Below, piece by piece: positions 9,921-18,392 of a stretch of 64,000 nucleotides of DNA. The position numbers and the translations under genes are program-made. The stretch is from Empedobacter brevis NBRC 14943 = ATCC 43319 (GTDB taxonomy: Bacteria; Bacteroidota; Bacteroidia; Flavobacteriales; Weeksellaceae). The stretch spans positions 1 to 64,000 of the forward strand of contig NZ_KB908294.1 in assembly GCF_000382425.1 (NCBI RefSeq). Direction: 5' to 3'. The notes under the pieces were generated by a model. It made no database searches. It was not told the DNA's origin and saw only the letters and a list, made by a program, of their open reading frames with translations. Within the stretch, counting starts at the first letter, position 1. The number at the start of each line of letters is the position of its first letter.

Positions 9921-11921
9921 TTACCCTTGTTGCACCAAATGTTGCAAGTTTGGGTCATTTTTGATACGCTCCATTTCGCTTTCAATAATATTTACAATGT
10001 CTATTTTTATCTGACGGTAATTGCTTTCAATTTGCTGTTTCATTTTATCTTCTCCGTGTTCATTAACAAATGATAGGATTTCCGGTATCTTCTGATATAC
10101 TTTAGTTTCTGCGGCAACTTTTTCATTGTCCACAACAATTTCAGCGTGAAATATTTTTTGCTCAATACGTTCATCAAAATTGTCCGAAACTGAACCCACA
10201 AACATTCCTTGTGTAAGTGTTGAGATTTTAGAAGCCGGAATAAGGCTGTCTAACTGTGTGGAGATAGAAGTAGATTTATCATTCCTGTTAATCGTCATAC
10301 TTTGGCGTTTCTGCAATACTTTTCCGAAACGTTCCGAAAGGCTCTTTGCCGTTTCGCCAACCACCTGACCACTGAATATATTACCTACTGTATTTTGAAT
10401 TACTTTGCTCTCTTTGTCGCCGTAATCCCTTGTTAATTGCGAAAAATCCTGAAAGCCCAAACACACAGCCACCTTATTACTTCTCGCAGTTGCGATGAGA
10501 TTGTCCAGTCCTCTAAAATAAATTGTTGGCAACTCATCTATGATTACGGAACTCTTTAATTGCCCTTTTTTGTTGATGAGCTTAACAATTCTCGAATTGT
10601 ACAAGCCCAAAGCTGCGGAGTAGATATTTTGACGGTCGGGATTATTACCAACGCACAAAATTTTAGGCTCTTTGGGGTTATTGATGTCGAGCGTAAAGTC
10701 ATCGCCAGTCATAACCCAATACAACTGTGGGCTAATCATTCTTGACAAAGGAATTTTTGCCGATGCAATCTGTCCCTGCAATTGGTCTTGCGCTCCGGAT
10801 TGCCACGCATCCATAAAAGGCGACAAATAATTTTCCAAATCGGGATAGGAAGTTAAAATCGTAAATACGTCCGAATACTTTTTGTTAAGCAATTCAATGG
10901 CGTGTGGGAAGGTACAATATTTACCGTCCTCATAGATTTTCAGATACCAAATAATGGCAGCTAATAGGATAATTGGGCTTTCCACGAAAAAATCCCCTTG
11001 CTTCTGTATCCAGCTTCGATTGAGGTTCAGCATTATGGTATAAGCCGCTTCATAAGCATCCGAAATGTCCGTCATAAAGTCTGGGTTCAAAGGATTACAA
11101 CGGTGGCTCTTGCGTGGGTCATCGAAATTTATCACATAGAATTTTGGTTGAACTTTGTACTTATCTTGGTGCTTCAATAAATGATTGTAGGCAATGGTAG
11201 AAAGGTCGTCAAACTTGAAATCGTAGATGTACATTGCAAAGCCTTTCTCAATCTGTTGCTTTATATAGTTGTTTACAATTGCATAGCTCTTCCCCGAACC
11301 AGGCGTGCCCAGCACAATTGATGCCCTGAAAACATTGACTACGTTAATCCAGCCATTGTTCCATTTTCCTTTGTAATAAAACTTTGTGGGCAGGTTAACG
11401 GAATACTCGTTTTCCATCAGCTTGGTTTCTTGCTGAAAGCTCTCGTTTTCATTATTGAAAACATCGTCCATCAGGTTGGTACGAAGCAATCGGCTCATCC
11501 ATACACCTGCCATCAGCAAAGCGATATAACCTAATGAGATAGTAAGAATATACAGAAATGTGCCTATTACCGGAGATAGTTTTAACAACAGTGTGTTCAG
11601 AAAGAAAAGCACAAAACCAACGCCCAAAGCCACGTAAATTTTAGACCAGGTTATCTTCTCATTCTTTACGCCTTTCGTTCCTAAACAACTTAAAGCAAGC
11701 AATACCAAAGCAAAGGCTTTAGTATATAAGGTATGTGAAAATAAACCTGCTGTTCTATCGAAGTTGCCTAATATTTTGTTGATTATTTCCAATGTCCAGC
11801 CACATTCCATAAAGAAACCGTAGCAGAACCAATAAAGGTGCATCAGTACCAAAAGAATACTTACTGCCCTCATAAAAGCCATTATTTTGGCTAAACCTCT
11901 TAAATCGTCTTCTCCCTGCAT
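9921..11921 (-). CDS. mobC: MobC/TraG-type conjugation coupling ATPase (VirD4 homologue)
   Basis: A 666-residue inner-membrane ATPase. The N-terminal 145 residues contain several hydrophobic segments. GTPGSGKS (205-212) is the Walker A, and SSVIIDELPTIYF (about residue 455) carries the Walker B aspartate and glutamate. This is the coupling protein that docks the relaxase-DNA complex on the type IV secretion channel. It lies downstream of mobA and mobB in the same direction. A 102-bp gap with an ICE-type promoter element (11970-12018) may give it its own start of transcription. Confidence 0.92.
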   Translation of the reverse strand: MQGEDDLRGLAKIMAFMRAVSILLVLMHLYWFCYGFFMECGWTLEIINKILGNFDRTAGLFSHTLYTKAFALVLLALSCLGTKGVKNEKITWSKIYVALGVGFVLFFLNTLLLKLSPVIGTFLYILTISLGYIALLMAGVWMSRLLRTNLMDDVFNNENESFQQETKLMENEYSVNLPTKFYYKGKWNNGWINVVNVFRASIVLGTPGSGKSYAIVNNYIKQQIEKGFAMYIYDFKFDDLSTIAYNHLLKHQDKYKVQPKFYVINFDDPRKSHRCNPLNPDFMTDISDAYEAAYTIMLNLNRSWIQKQGDFFVESPIILLAAIIWYLKIYEDGKYCTFPHAIELLNKKYSDVFTILTSYPDLENYLSPFMDAWQSGAQDQLQGQIASAKIPLSRMISPQLYWVMTGDDFTLDINNPKEPKILCVGNNPDRQNIYSAALGLYNSRIVKLINKKGQLKSSVIIDELPTIYFRGLDNLIATARSNKVAVCLGFQDFSQLTRDYGDKESKVIQNTVGNIFSGQVVGETAKSLSERFGKVLQKRQSMTINRNDKSTSISTQLDSLIPASKISTLTQGMFVGSVSDNFDERIEQKIFHAEIVVDNEKVAAETKVYQKIPEILSFVNEHGEDKMKQQIESNYRQIKIDIVNIIESEMERIKNDPNLQHLVQQG

Positions 11922-11969
11922 TATTTTTTAGTTTTAATGTTCGGGCGTGAATTTAAAGGCTCTACATAG

Positions 11970-12018
11970 TGGCTATAAGAATGTGGCAGTCAATGGCGGT
12001 GCGTGGCTGTGTTTGGCT
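11970..12018 (-). promoter_or_regulatory. ICE-type repeat element upstream of mobC
   Basis: Read on the minus strand, the gap between mobB and mobC holds GCCAAACACAGCCACGCACC and then ATTGACTGCCACATTCTTATA. The second part closely resembles TTGACTGCCACTTTATTATA before traE, and the first resembles the GCCAAACACTGCC element before traA. It is probably a shared promoter or regulator site. Confidence 0.4.
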
Positions 12019-12023
12019 GAATA

Positions 12024-13310
12024 CTATTGCTGACCTATTTTGCGTTTACGTTTCTTCTTCATTTTGTTGGCAAAATCCTGTTCCTCGTAATCTTCGCCCT
12101 GTGCTTCGGGCAGTAAACCTCCCAATGCTTCAATCAAACCATCTTCGTGTTTGTCCGTAGTTAAGAAGTCGAACAAATGGTGTGGTTCTTCCGCAGGAAG
12201 ATCCGCATTATTTGATGTGGATATTTTTGGTGGTTGTACGGCAGGTTCTTTAATATCGGGTTTGATGTTATTGTTCCAATAATCATTAAAGGTATTGGCA
12301 GAAAGTTCTGTTCCTAAACGTGAACCGTTCCAAACCGCTTTGGAATTATGGTCAATAAATGTGATACCATAAATACGCCCTGTATCATTCCTGCGTACCA
12401 CTACATTAATGCCCTGTTCGCCTAACTGTTTTTTAAAAGCCTGCTCATCACTTGTGGTTTGCAGGGCAATAGTAACGGCAGCTTTAATGGTAGGTTTTGT
12501 CGGGTGGTCTTTTAAATTCTCTTTGCATTTTGCAAAATGCAATTCCAAAGCCGGAAGCCCTGCATTTTTACCAAACAACGAAGCCTTGAAAGGATGCCCG
12601 GCTCTTTCGCCTTTTTCATTTAAAGGAATGTACAGTAAACCCTGCCGTAGCTGTCCCTGCAATTCGCCCTCCACTTTTTCGGTGGTAACATTAAACAGGG
12701 AAAGCAAGGCATTGTATTCGCCCAAAGTCTGAAACTTATAATAATTCGGCAAGTGGCGGACTACTGAAGCAATTTGACTTTTTATATCGCCTGCTTTGTA
12801 ATCTACCGGACGGAAAACCTTGTCGTTCTGCTTGTGTTCTTTATCGGTTGCGGGTATCAATTCGTGTTTCCTTTCGAGTTCACGGCACACATTCATCGAC
12901 CGCATTTTTTCAAACTTGTCAGAGATTTTTTTACCATTCTCGTCCACACAAACCGATACGATATGAATATGCGAACGGTCAATATCGGTATGCTTAAAGA
13001 CTACAAAAGGCTGTTCGCCGTAACCCATTTCCCGCATATATTCTTCCGCCATTTGCCGAAACCTGTCATCGCTAACCTTATCTTTCGGGTCGGGATTGAG
13101 CGAAATATGCAACGTATGCTTTTCCGTATTGCGGTTGGCAATCAGGTAAGGAGCAAAAGATTGTGCTAATTGTGCAACGGAATAATGACCGTTAGCGGTT
13201 TCAATCATCTTATGGGCAAACAAAATTTTTCCGTTTTCATTCTCCACTTTAAGCTGATTGTACGCCAATGCTCCGTATAAATTTCCGCTTCTGCCGATTT
13301 TCGCTATCAT
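12024..13310 (-). CDS. mobB: MobB-type relaxase (mobilisation nuclease)
   Basis: A 428-residue relaxase of the PF03432 family. The N-terminal segment MIAKIGRSGNLYGALAYNQ includes tyrosines 12 and 17, either of which may be the nicking tyrosine. HTDIDRSHIHIVSV (107-120) is the histidine metal-binding motif III, with H107, H114 and H116. The C-terminal 100 residues are basic and low in complexity. It would nick oriT on one strand and pilot it into the recipient, together with MobA. It starts 2 bp downstream of the mobA stop, so the pair is tightly coupled. Confidence 0.92.
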   Translation of the reverse strand: MIAKIGRSGNLYGALAYNQLKVENENGKILFAHKMIETANGHYSVAQLAQSFAPYLIANRNTEKHTLHISLNPDPKDKVSDDRFRQMAEEYMREMGYGEQPFVVFKHTDIDRSHIHIVSVCVDENGKKISDKFEKMRSMNVCRELERKHELIPATDKEHKQNDKVFRPVDYKAGDIKSQIASVVRHLPNYYKFQTLGEYNALLSLFNVTTEKVEGELQGQLRQGLLYIPLNEKGERAGHPFKASLFGKNAGLPALELHFAKCKENLKDHPTKPTIKAAVTIALQTTSDEQAFKKQLGEQGINVVVRRNDTGRIYGITFIDHNSKAVWNGSRLGTELSANTFNDYWNNNIKPDIKEPAVQPPKISTSNNADLPAEEPHHLFDFLTTDKHEDGLIEALGGLLPEAQGEDYEEQDFANKMKKKRKRKIGQQ

Positions 13311-13312
13311 TT

Positions 13313-13750
13313 CTAAGGCTGTTTTTTCAGATGTTTTGCTTCAAATTCCTCACTTATCAGAATGATTTTTTGGCATAGCATTGCCATTTCAGCCGTTTGT
13401 TTTTCCAATTTGTAAAGGAACGCTGCGGCTTTTTTCTCGGAAAAATGTTTGTACAGCAGCTTTACAACCTGATTATAATTCACGCCTACGGAACGAAACT
13501 GGCTATGAAACGAGGTCAACCGCATATAAAAATCAACCGTTCCTTTGTCAATCTTAACCGATTTCATTTCCTTATTGAACAGTAGGGAAATGATAAACTT
13601 CGCTTTATTGGGCATTCCCGATGCTTCAAAAAGCGATAAAAGTTTGGCATTTTCTCCGTCTGTAAGACGGAAAACGTGGCGGTGGATGCTTGGGTCGGTT
13701 TTCGGTATCCGCCCGCCCTTATTCTGTTTTTTGTTACTGTTCTCGTTCAT
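13313..13750 (-). CDS. mobA: MobA-type relaxosome accessory protein
   Basis: About 145 residues. The basic N-terminus (NSNKKQNKGGRIPKTDPS) leads to a ribbon-helix-helix-like segment (HVFRLTDGENAKLLSLFEAS), followed by helical sequence. This matches MobA of CTnDOT-like elements, a small DNA-binding partner of the relaxase. I start it at the ATG at 13750 (MNENSNKK); a start 8 codons upstream is possible but less typical. The oriT-like inverted repeat lies 66 bp upstream, as expected for an oriT-binding protein. Confidence 0.85.
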   Translation of the reverse strand: MNENSNKKQNKGGRIPKTDPSIHRHVFRLTDGENAKLLSLFEASGMPNKAKFIISLLFNKEMKSVKIDKGTVDFYMRLTSFHSQFRSVGVNYNQVVKLLYKHFSEKKAAAFLYKLEKQTAEMAMLCQKIILISEEFEAKHLKKQP

Positions 13751-13799
13751 CACTAATCCATTTTTAATCCACACAAAACCTCGACTTCGGAGAGCGTTT

Positions 13800-13871
13800 T
13801 CTGCCCCCTGCTAAGGGCAAGTTGTTTTGAGGCACTAACTCGGTTTCGAGTGCCTCAAAACACAACTTGCC
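13800..13871. other. oriT: Candidate origin of transfer (oriT)
   Basis: Between mobA and traA lies a large imperfect inverted repeat. The left arm at 13816-13836 starts GGCAAGTTGT, and the right arm at 13849-13871 ends ACAACTTGCC. The arms are 21 and 23 bases with a 2-base bulge and a 12-base loop. Immediately left is GCCCCCTGCTAAG (about 13803-13815), whose CCTGC resembles the IncP-type nick core TCCTG/C. Position next to mobA, a long hairpin and a nick-like core together make this the best oriT candidate. The exact nick base is an inference. Confidence 0.65.
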
Positions 13872-13891
13872 GTGTTCTGTTGAACACAAAA

Positions 13892-13951
13892 ATCCGCCCT
13901 GCGGGACGGATTAAATGTAACAGGAAAAAACGGCTCGAAGCCGTTCCTGTT
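13892..13951. repeat. Two further inverted repeats beside oriT
   Basis: TCCGCCC pairs with GGGACGGA (13892-13911, one bulged base). AACAGG with AACGGCT pairs with AGCCGTT and CCTGTT (13919-13951, 4-base bulge). They extend the palindrome cluster of the 690-bp gene-free region between mobA and traA. They may bind MobA or regulators, or be hairpins of a leader transcript. Confidence 0.5.
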
Positions 13952-14054
13952 GCCCTCCATTTTGTCAAAAGACTTTTGCATAAATCCGTTAATAAAAATC
14001 ATTGTACAAAGTAAAGCCCTGCCTGTAAGAGTATTGCAATGCGATACCCGGACA

Positions 14055-14134
14055 AACTCTGCCTTTGAACGCCAAACACTGCCACACCTCAATCAGCGGA
14101 TAAATCAATCGCTTTATTTGCCGTATAATTTTAG
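14055..14134 (+). promoter_or_regulatory. ICE-type promoter region upstream of traA
   Basis: Positions 14055-14089 carry CTGCCTTTGAACGCCAAACA followed by CTGCCAC, the best copy of the dispersed ICE element. TATAATTTTAG at 14124-14134 is identical to the box before the DUF1896 gene. The remaining 300 bp up to traA (14135-14441) contain short A-rich tracts and repeats of AAAAGCATAA and GTAAAGC type but no gene I can support, so the traA leader would be unusually long. Confidence 0.45.
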
Positions 14135-14441
14135 TGCAGGTAGTAAAAAATGTATTTCAACAAAGAAGAAAATCAGGTTTGCAAATAGGCAGTTTGGAAT
14201 AAAAGCATAAGGTTTTAAAAGCATAAAACAATAAAAGTGTAAAAGCGGTAAAGCAATTTACCTATTGTAAGGTTTGCCACTTGCTAAAGAATGTGCCTGA
14301 CAAGGCAAAAATGAAAGCAAATATCTGTGCAGGAAAGTACGCAAAAGGGAATGCAGGAATATAGGAATGAGGTAATAATCAGATAAACCAATATTCAATC
14401 CTGCAAAACAAATAAAGTGTGTAACAATAAATTTTTAAATA

Positions 14442-15209
14442 ATGGAAACAACAAAGAAAACTTTAAAAATCAGCTTCTCCACCCAAAAAGGCGGTGTGGG
14501 AAAATCTACAATGACCACCTTGCTGGCAAGTGTGCTTCACTACCGTTTAGGTTTTAATGTGCTGGTGATGGACTGCGACTTTCCGCAACACAGCCTGACC
14601 AATATGCGTGAACGGGATAAGAGAACCATAATGCAGAACGACTACCATAAAAAGGCGGCAATGAAGCAGTTTCAAGCCATCAACAAAAAAGCGTACCCGA
14701 TTATCAAATGCAAGGCTGAAACAGCTCTGGAGAAAGCATCGGAATACAGAAGCCAGTCGGCGGTTGTGCCGGATGTTATTTTCTTCGACCTGCCAGGAAC
14801 AGCCAATACCAAAGGTGTACTGACGACCTTAAAAAAAATGGACTTCATCTTTTCGCCCATTACTGCCGACCGTTTGGTAGTGGAAAGTACATTGGGCTTT
14901 ACCAAAGCCTTTCTCGGACTTCCCCAAACGGACGAGGGCAATCCCGAACAAGAGATGTGGCTGTTCTGGAACCAAGTGGATGGCAGGGAAAAAACAGGTT
15001 TGTATGATGCGTATCAAAGTGTCATCAAAGAACTCAACCTGCCCATAATGGAAACAAGGATAATGGACAGCAAGCGTTTCCGAAAGGAAACAGACGACAC
15101 AGGCAGTTATGTATTCAGGTCAAGTTTGCTGCCTGCCGAACCACAGTTAATGAAAGCAACTAAAATGGATTTGTTTGTCGAGGAATTTTTAAAAATCACT
15201 CATCTATAA
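14442..15209 (+). CDS. traA: TraA, ParA-family ATPase of the transfer region
   Basis: A 255-residue MinD/ParA-type ATPase. The deviant Walker A is STQKGGVGKSTMTT (residues 12-25), and VIFFDLPGTANT (about 108-119) is the Walker B region. In CTnDOT-like elements this gene heads the tra region. ParA proteins form dynamic polymers or gradients on DNA that position cargo, so a role in partition of the element or in placing the transfer apparatus is likely but not proven. It is followed after 12 bp by traB. Confidence 0.85.
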   Translation: METTKKTLKISFSTQKGGVGKSTMTTLLASVLHYRLGFNVLVMDCDFPQHSLTNMRERDKRTIMQNDYHKKAAMKQFQAINKKAYPIIKCKAETALEKASEYRSQSAVVPDVIFFDLPGTANTKGVLTTLKKMDFIFSPITADRLVVESTLGFTKAFLGLPQTDEGNPEQEMWLFWNQVDGREKTGLYDAYQSVIKELNLPIMETRIMDSKRFRKETDDTGSYVFRSSLLPAEPQLMKATKMDLFVEEFLKITHL

Positions 15210-15221
15210 AAATAGTAAAGT

Positions 15222-15626
15222 ATGGCTTCAGATAACAAAAACAACGATTTTGAAAAGCCCAATGTTGATGAGGAATACCTTATGAACGTCATAAGCGGCG
15301 ATGAGCCTGTTGCTCCACCGACCATTAACAAAAAGCAGGATGTACCAAAGGAAAACAAGCCCAGGGAAAAAGCCCGTAACAGTTCATCAAAGAAAGCGGA
15401 CTACGAGGAAACGTTTTTGGTCAATCGTTTTCCATCGGGGCGTAATGGCAAGGTCGTTTACATACGCCCTGAATACCACGAAAGATTGCTCCGCATCGTT
15501 CAACTGACAAAGGAAGAAAGAACAACGCTCTACTCTTACATTGACAATATTCTTGAACATCATTTCAGGGAGTACGGGGACGATATTACCGATTATTTCA
15601 ATGAACATTTTAAACCCATTCTATAA
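15222..15626 (+). CDS. traB: TraB-like DUF3408 protein
   Basis: A 134-residue protein with a disordered, lysine-rich N-terminus (1-60) and a conserved C-terminal DUF3408 region (YIRPEYHERLLRIVQL, then YSYIDNILEHHF) of ribbon-helix-helix look. It is paralogous to the next gene. A DNA-binding partner for the TraA ATPase is plausible from position, as in ParA/ParB-like pairs. The stop overlaps the next start. Confidence 0.75.
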   Translation: MASDNKNNDFEKPNVDEEYLMNVISGDEPVAPPTINKKQDVPKENKPREKARNSSSKKADYEETFLVNRFPSGRNGKVVYIRPEYHERLLRIVQLTKEERTTLYSYIDNILEHHFREYGDDITDYFNEHFKPIL

Positions 15627-15931
15627 TGAAGAAAGATAAAAAGAACAGGAATACTGTTGCAACCGGCAGCAACTCCGATACAGTTAGCAATACAGCTAAA
15701 ACAACCTATGAAAACGCATTTATACAAATGAATAAAATGCAGAAAAGAGGCAATAAAAGCATATACCTAAGTCCTGAACATCACGAGCGTTTAACCCGCA
15801 TAGTCCAGATTATAGGCGATGATAAAATACCCTTGTTTGCCTATCTCAATAATATTCTTGAACATCATTTTAAAGTATTTGAAGATATGATTACAAAAGA
15901 GTTCAACGAAAAGTACAAAGGCTTGTTTTAA
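15626..15931 (+). CDS. traC: TraC-like DUF3408 protein
   Basis: A 101-residue DUF3408 protein. Its C-terminal half (YLSPEHHERLTRIVQI, then FAYLNNILEHHF) matches the preceding gene closely, so the two look like an old tandem duplication. Its start shares one base with the end of traB. The function is unknown; DNA binding is inferred. Confidence 0.72.
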   Translation: MKKDKKNRNTVATGSNSDTVSNTAKTTYENAFIQMNKMQKRGNKSIYLSPEHHERLTRIVQIIGDDKIPLFAYLNNILEHHFKVFEDMITKEFNEKYKGLF

Positions 15932-15943
15932 AAAACCTACGTT

Positions 15944-16579
15944 ATGGAAATAGTAATTGTGATATGCCTGCTGATAGTCATTGTCCTGCTTTTACAGGAT
16001 AAGATTGTCATTAAGAAAAGGACAAAACAAGAACCTCCGCAGAAGAAAGTCAATCCGAACCTGCCCGATATTATGGGGCAGCCAAAATCCGTAGAACGCC
16101 TTTCAATGCCAAACGCTGCCAATGAACGCCAAATTGAGGAACCGGAGATAAACCCCGCTAATTTAGACATTGAATACGACGAAAATGAAAACGTCGGCAT
16201 TCAAATCCGCAAGGAAGAGCTGGACGAAGTTTTCAGTAATATACCTGATTTGGAGGAAGAGGAAGAAGATTGGAACAGGTACGGAATATCCGGTGGCGAT
16301 GACGGTTTTGCCCAAGGGGTTACCTTTGAAGAACTAAGCTCCGTGGGGGTGTTGCTCCAAAAAGAAGAATTGGAACCAGCCCAAAAGGAAACAGCGATAG
16401 CCATAGTTCAAAAAATACAGGGAACCGAATTATTCAGCCTATTGGAGAATTCTATGGAAGATGCTTCCCGAAGAATAGCCGAGCTTTTGGATAGCACCCT
16501 TTCATCTGAAACGGAAGACAGTTCTTCCACTTTGCGGAAAAGTGATTTGAGTGATTTTGACATTGGGGAGTTTGTTTAG
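15944..16579 (+). CDS. traD: TraD, conjugal transfer protein with one N-terminal membrane segment
   Basis: A 211-residue protein. Residues 1-18 (MEIVIVICLLIVIVLLLQ) form a membrane anchor. The rest is hydrophilic and very acidic, with an EEEEED tract around residue 105. It matches TraD of CTnDOT-type elements by position and character. No enzyme motif is visible. It ends 57 bp before the convergent HerA gene, and no clear terminator lies between them. Confidence 0.7.
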   Translation: MEIVIVICLLIVIVLLLQDKIVIKKRTKQEPPQKKVNPNLPDIMGQPKSVERLSMPNAANERQIEEPEINPANLDIEYDENENVGIQIRKEELDEVFSNIPDLEEEEEDWNRYGISGGDDGFAQGVTFEELSSVGVLLQKEELEPAQKETAIAIVQKIQGTELFSLLENSMEDASRRIAELLDSTLSSETEDSSSTLRKSDLSDFDIGEFV

Positions 16580-16635
16580 GCAAGCTCCCTTTTGTATGTT
16601 AGACACAAATTAAAAATTGTTCAAACGCTATAAAA

Positions 16636-18390
16636 CTAAGTGCCCGCTATTTTTACAAATTTTGGAGTATCGAACTTCGGTGTAATTGTTGGCATATCTA
16701 CTTTGACTGATATTGGCATTGGAAAATCAACTCCCATAATAATTGCTTCTCCTGACCCTAAAGATGGTAAAAAAGAAAGAGTTTCTTTATTGGCAGTCGA
16801 GCAAGCACTCGCGATTGCTTCCTTATCTTGATAATTTATCAGCCTATGAGTAATGAATGTTCCCATTTGACTTAGCGTACCAACAGGAATATCTCTTGGC
16901 ATTTGTGTTGATAAACATAGAAATAATCCATATTTACGACTTTCTTTAGCAATGTTATCAAAAGCATTTAATTCTGTGCTTTCAAAATATTCATCCTTAA
17001 TTTTCTTGTTTAAAAACTGATGGGCTTCATCTACAAAGAGAATTAGAGGATTTTCTCTGAAAATATTAGTTCGAGCTTTATTCAATAAGTATCTTCCCAA
17101 TGAATTTGCCAAGATTTCTCTTGCCTGAAAATTATAAGGTACATTTTCAAAACCAATTCTTAAAATATTTAATTCTGGATTATTCAAAAACTCGTCTATC
17201 TTGGTTATTAGGTTATTTGTGGTTGGAGCATTAAATCCAAACATACCGGAATAATCATTGTCCGATATTACATTGTTAACACGCATTATTAAACTCGTTG
17301 CATTTCCATAATTTCTTTCATCTCTATTGTTTGCCCAACGGTCGTTGAATATTTGAAAACATTCATTCCCTATTTGCCTGTGGAGTAGATTTATACTGAA
17401 ATTATTTATTGTGAAATCTTCTATAATAGATTTATAAGTAAAGTAGGCATTATTATATGCCGCAGTAATATTATTTTGTTTTACAACTAATCCATTATTT
17501 ATAACCACTTGCTGACCCCTGAATGTAAAAGTATCGTTAGTTCCATCATTATTATGTCCATTATTAGGAATATTCCCTAATAAGCAATGTGCAACTTTTA
17601 ACGACTTAATAGCTTCCAATAAAACGGGTTGCTGTACTTGTCCTGATGGTCTGAACAGAACGAATAAATCATTAATGGTTAAATTCTGATATGGAAAATA
17701 GCTTTCTGAAATCAGTGTTGAATGGTCAACTTTTGGATGAGCATCAAATGTAGAGTATTCTCCCGTTGGGTCTAAGATTATAGCTTTTGCTCCGGTTTCT
17801 ATAACTCCCTCAATAAATTTGCTGATGGTATAACTTTTCCCTCCTCCTGTTGTACCAACAACCGCACAATGACGACTAAATATCGCTTGCAAAGAAATAT
17901 CTACGGGAACATTTTTATCGTATATCAAATTCCCCATTCTAAAAGTAGGAGAATGTTCGATATTTTCGGGTTTTATGCCAAAGGTTTTGAAATGTGTAGA
18001 AAGAAATTCCGACGAACAAATGAATACCTTAGAACCAATGAGTGGGAGGCTATTTATCCCTTTTTCTATTCTACTCGGGTCAAACAAATCAAATGATAAA
18101 AGAATTTCTATTCTTCCTACTGGATGAAATGCTTTAGTTGAAAAAGTTCTTTCACTTAATTCCAACCGTTCTTTTTCAGGTAATGATATTTCCAACATTT
18201 TTCCCAGAAAACCTTTTTCCTCTCCCTCAACAACAATATAGTTTCCTACAAGTCCACCTCTCAACACTTCTGCGTGGTGAACAAATGTTTTCATCAAAAC
18301 AGAAGACGGGAAATGCACTTTCACAAATGCAGGGGATACAAAATTTACATACCCAAGAAAATGACTGTGATTAAAGGGGCTATTGCTCAT
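16636..18390 (-). CDS. herA: HerA-family ATPase of a SIR2-HerA anti-phage system
   Basis: A 584-residue HerA/FtsK-type DNA translocase. The N-terminal beta-barrel-like region (1-150) is typical of HerA. GTTGGGKS (179-186) is the Walker A, LILFVDEAH (449-457) the Walker B, and STQMPRDIP (about 494-502) probably holds the arginine finger. The start lies 2 bp after the SIR2 stop. HerA proteins form hexamers; in SIR2-HerA defence the ring assembles with SIR2 and the complex degrades NAD+ and/or DNA on infection. The gene is AT-rich and opposite in direction to the flanking tra genes, a sign of separate acquisition. Confidence 0.9.
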   Translation of the reverse strand: MSNSPFNHSHFLGYVNFVSPAFVKVHFPSSVLMKTFVHHAEVLRGGLVGNYIVVEGEEKGFLGKMLEISLPEKERLELSERTFSTKAFHPVGRIEILLSFDLFDPSRIEKGINSLPLIGSKVFICSSEFLSTHFKTFGIKPENIEHSPTFRMGNLIYDKNVPVDISLQAIFSRHCAVVGTTGGGKSYTISKFIEGVIETGAKAIILDPTGEYSTFDAHPKVDHSTLISESYFPYQNLTINDLFVLFRPSGQVQQPVLLEAIKSLKVAHCLLGNIPNNGHNNDGTNDTFTFRGQQVVINNGLVVKQNNITAAYNNAYFTYKSIIEDFTINNFSINLLHRQIGNECFQIFNDRWANNRDERNYGNATSLIMRVNNVISDNDYSGMFGFNAPTTNNLITKIDEFLNNPELNILRIGFENVPYNFQAREILANSLGRYLLNKARTNIFRENPLILFVDEAHQFLNKKIKDEYFESTELNAFDNIAKESRKYGLFLCLSTQMPRDIPVGTLSQMGTFITHRLINYQDKEAIASACSTANKETLSFLPSLGSGEAIIMGVDFPMPISVKVDMPTITPKFDTPKFVKIAGT

Positions 18391-18392
18391 AT

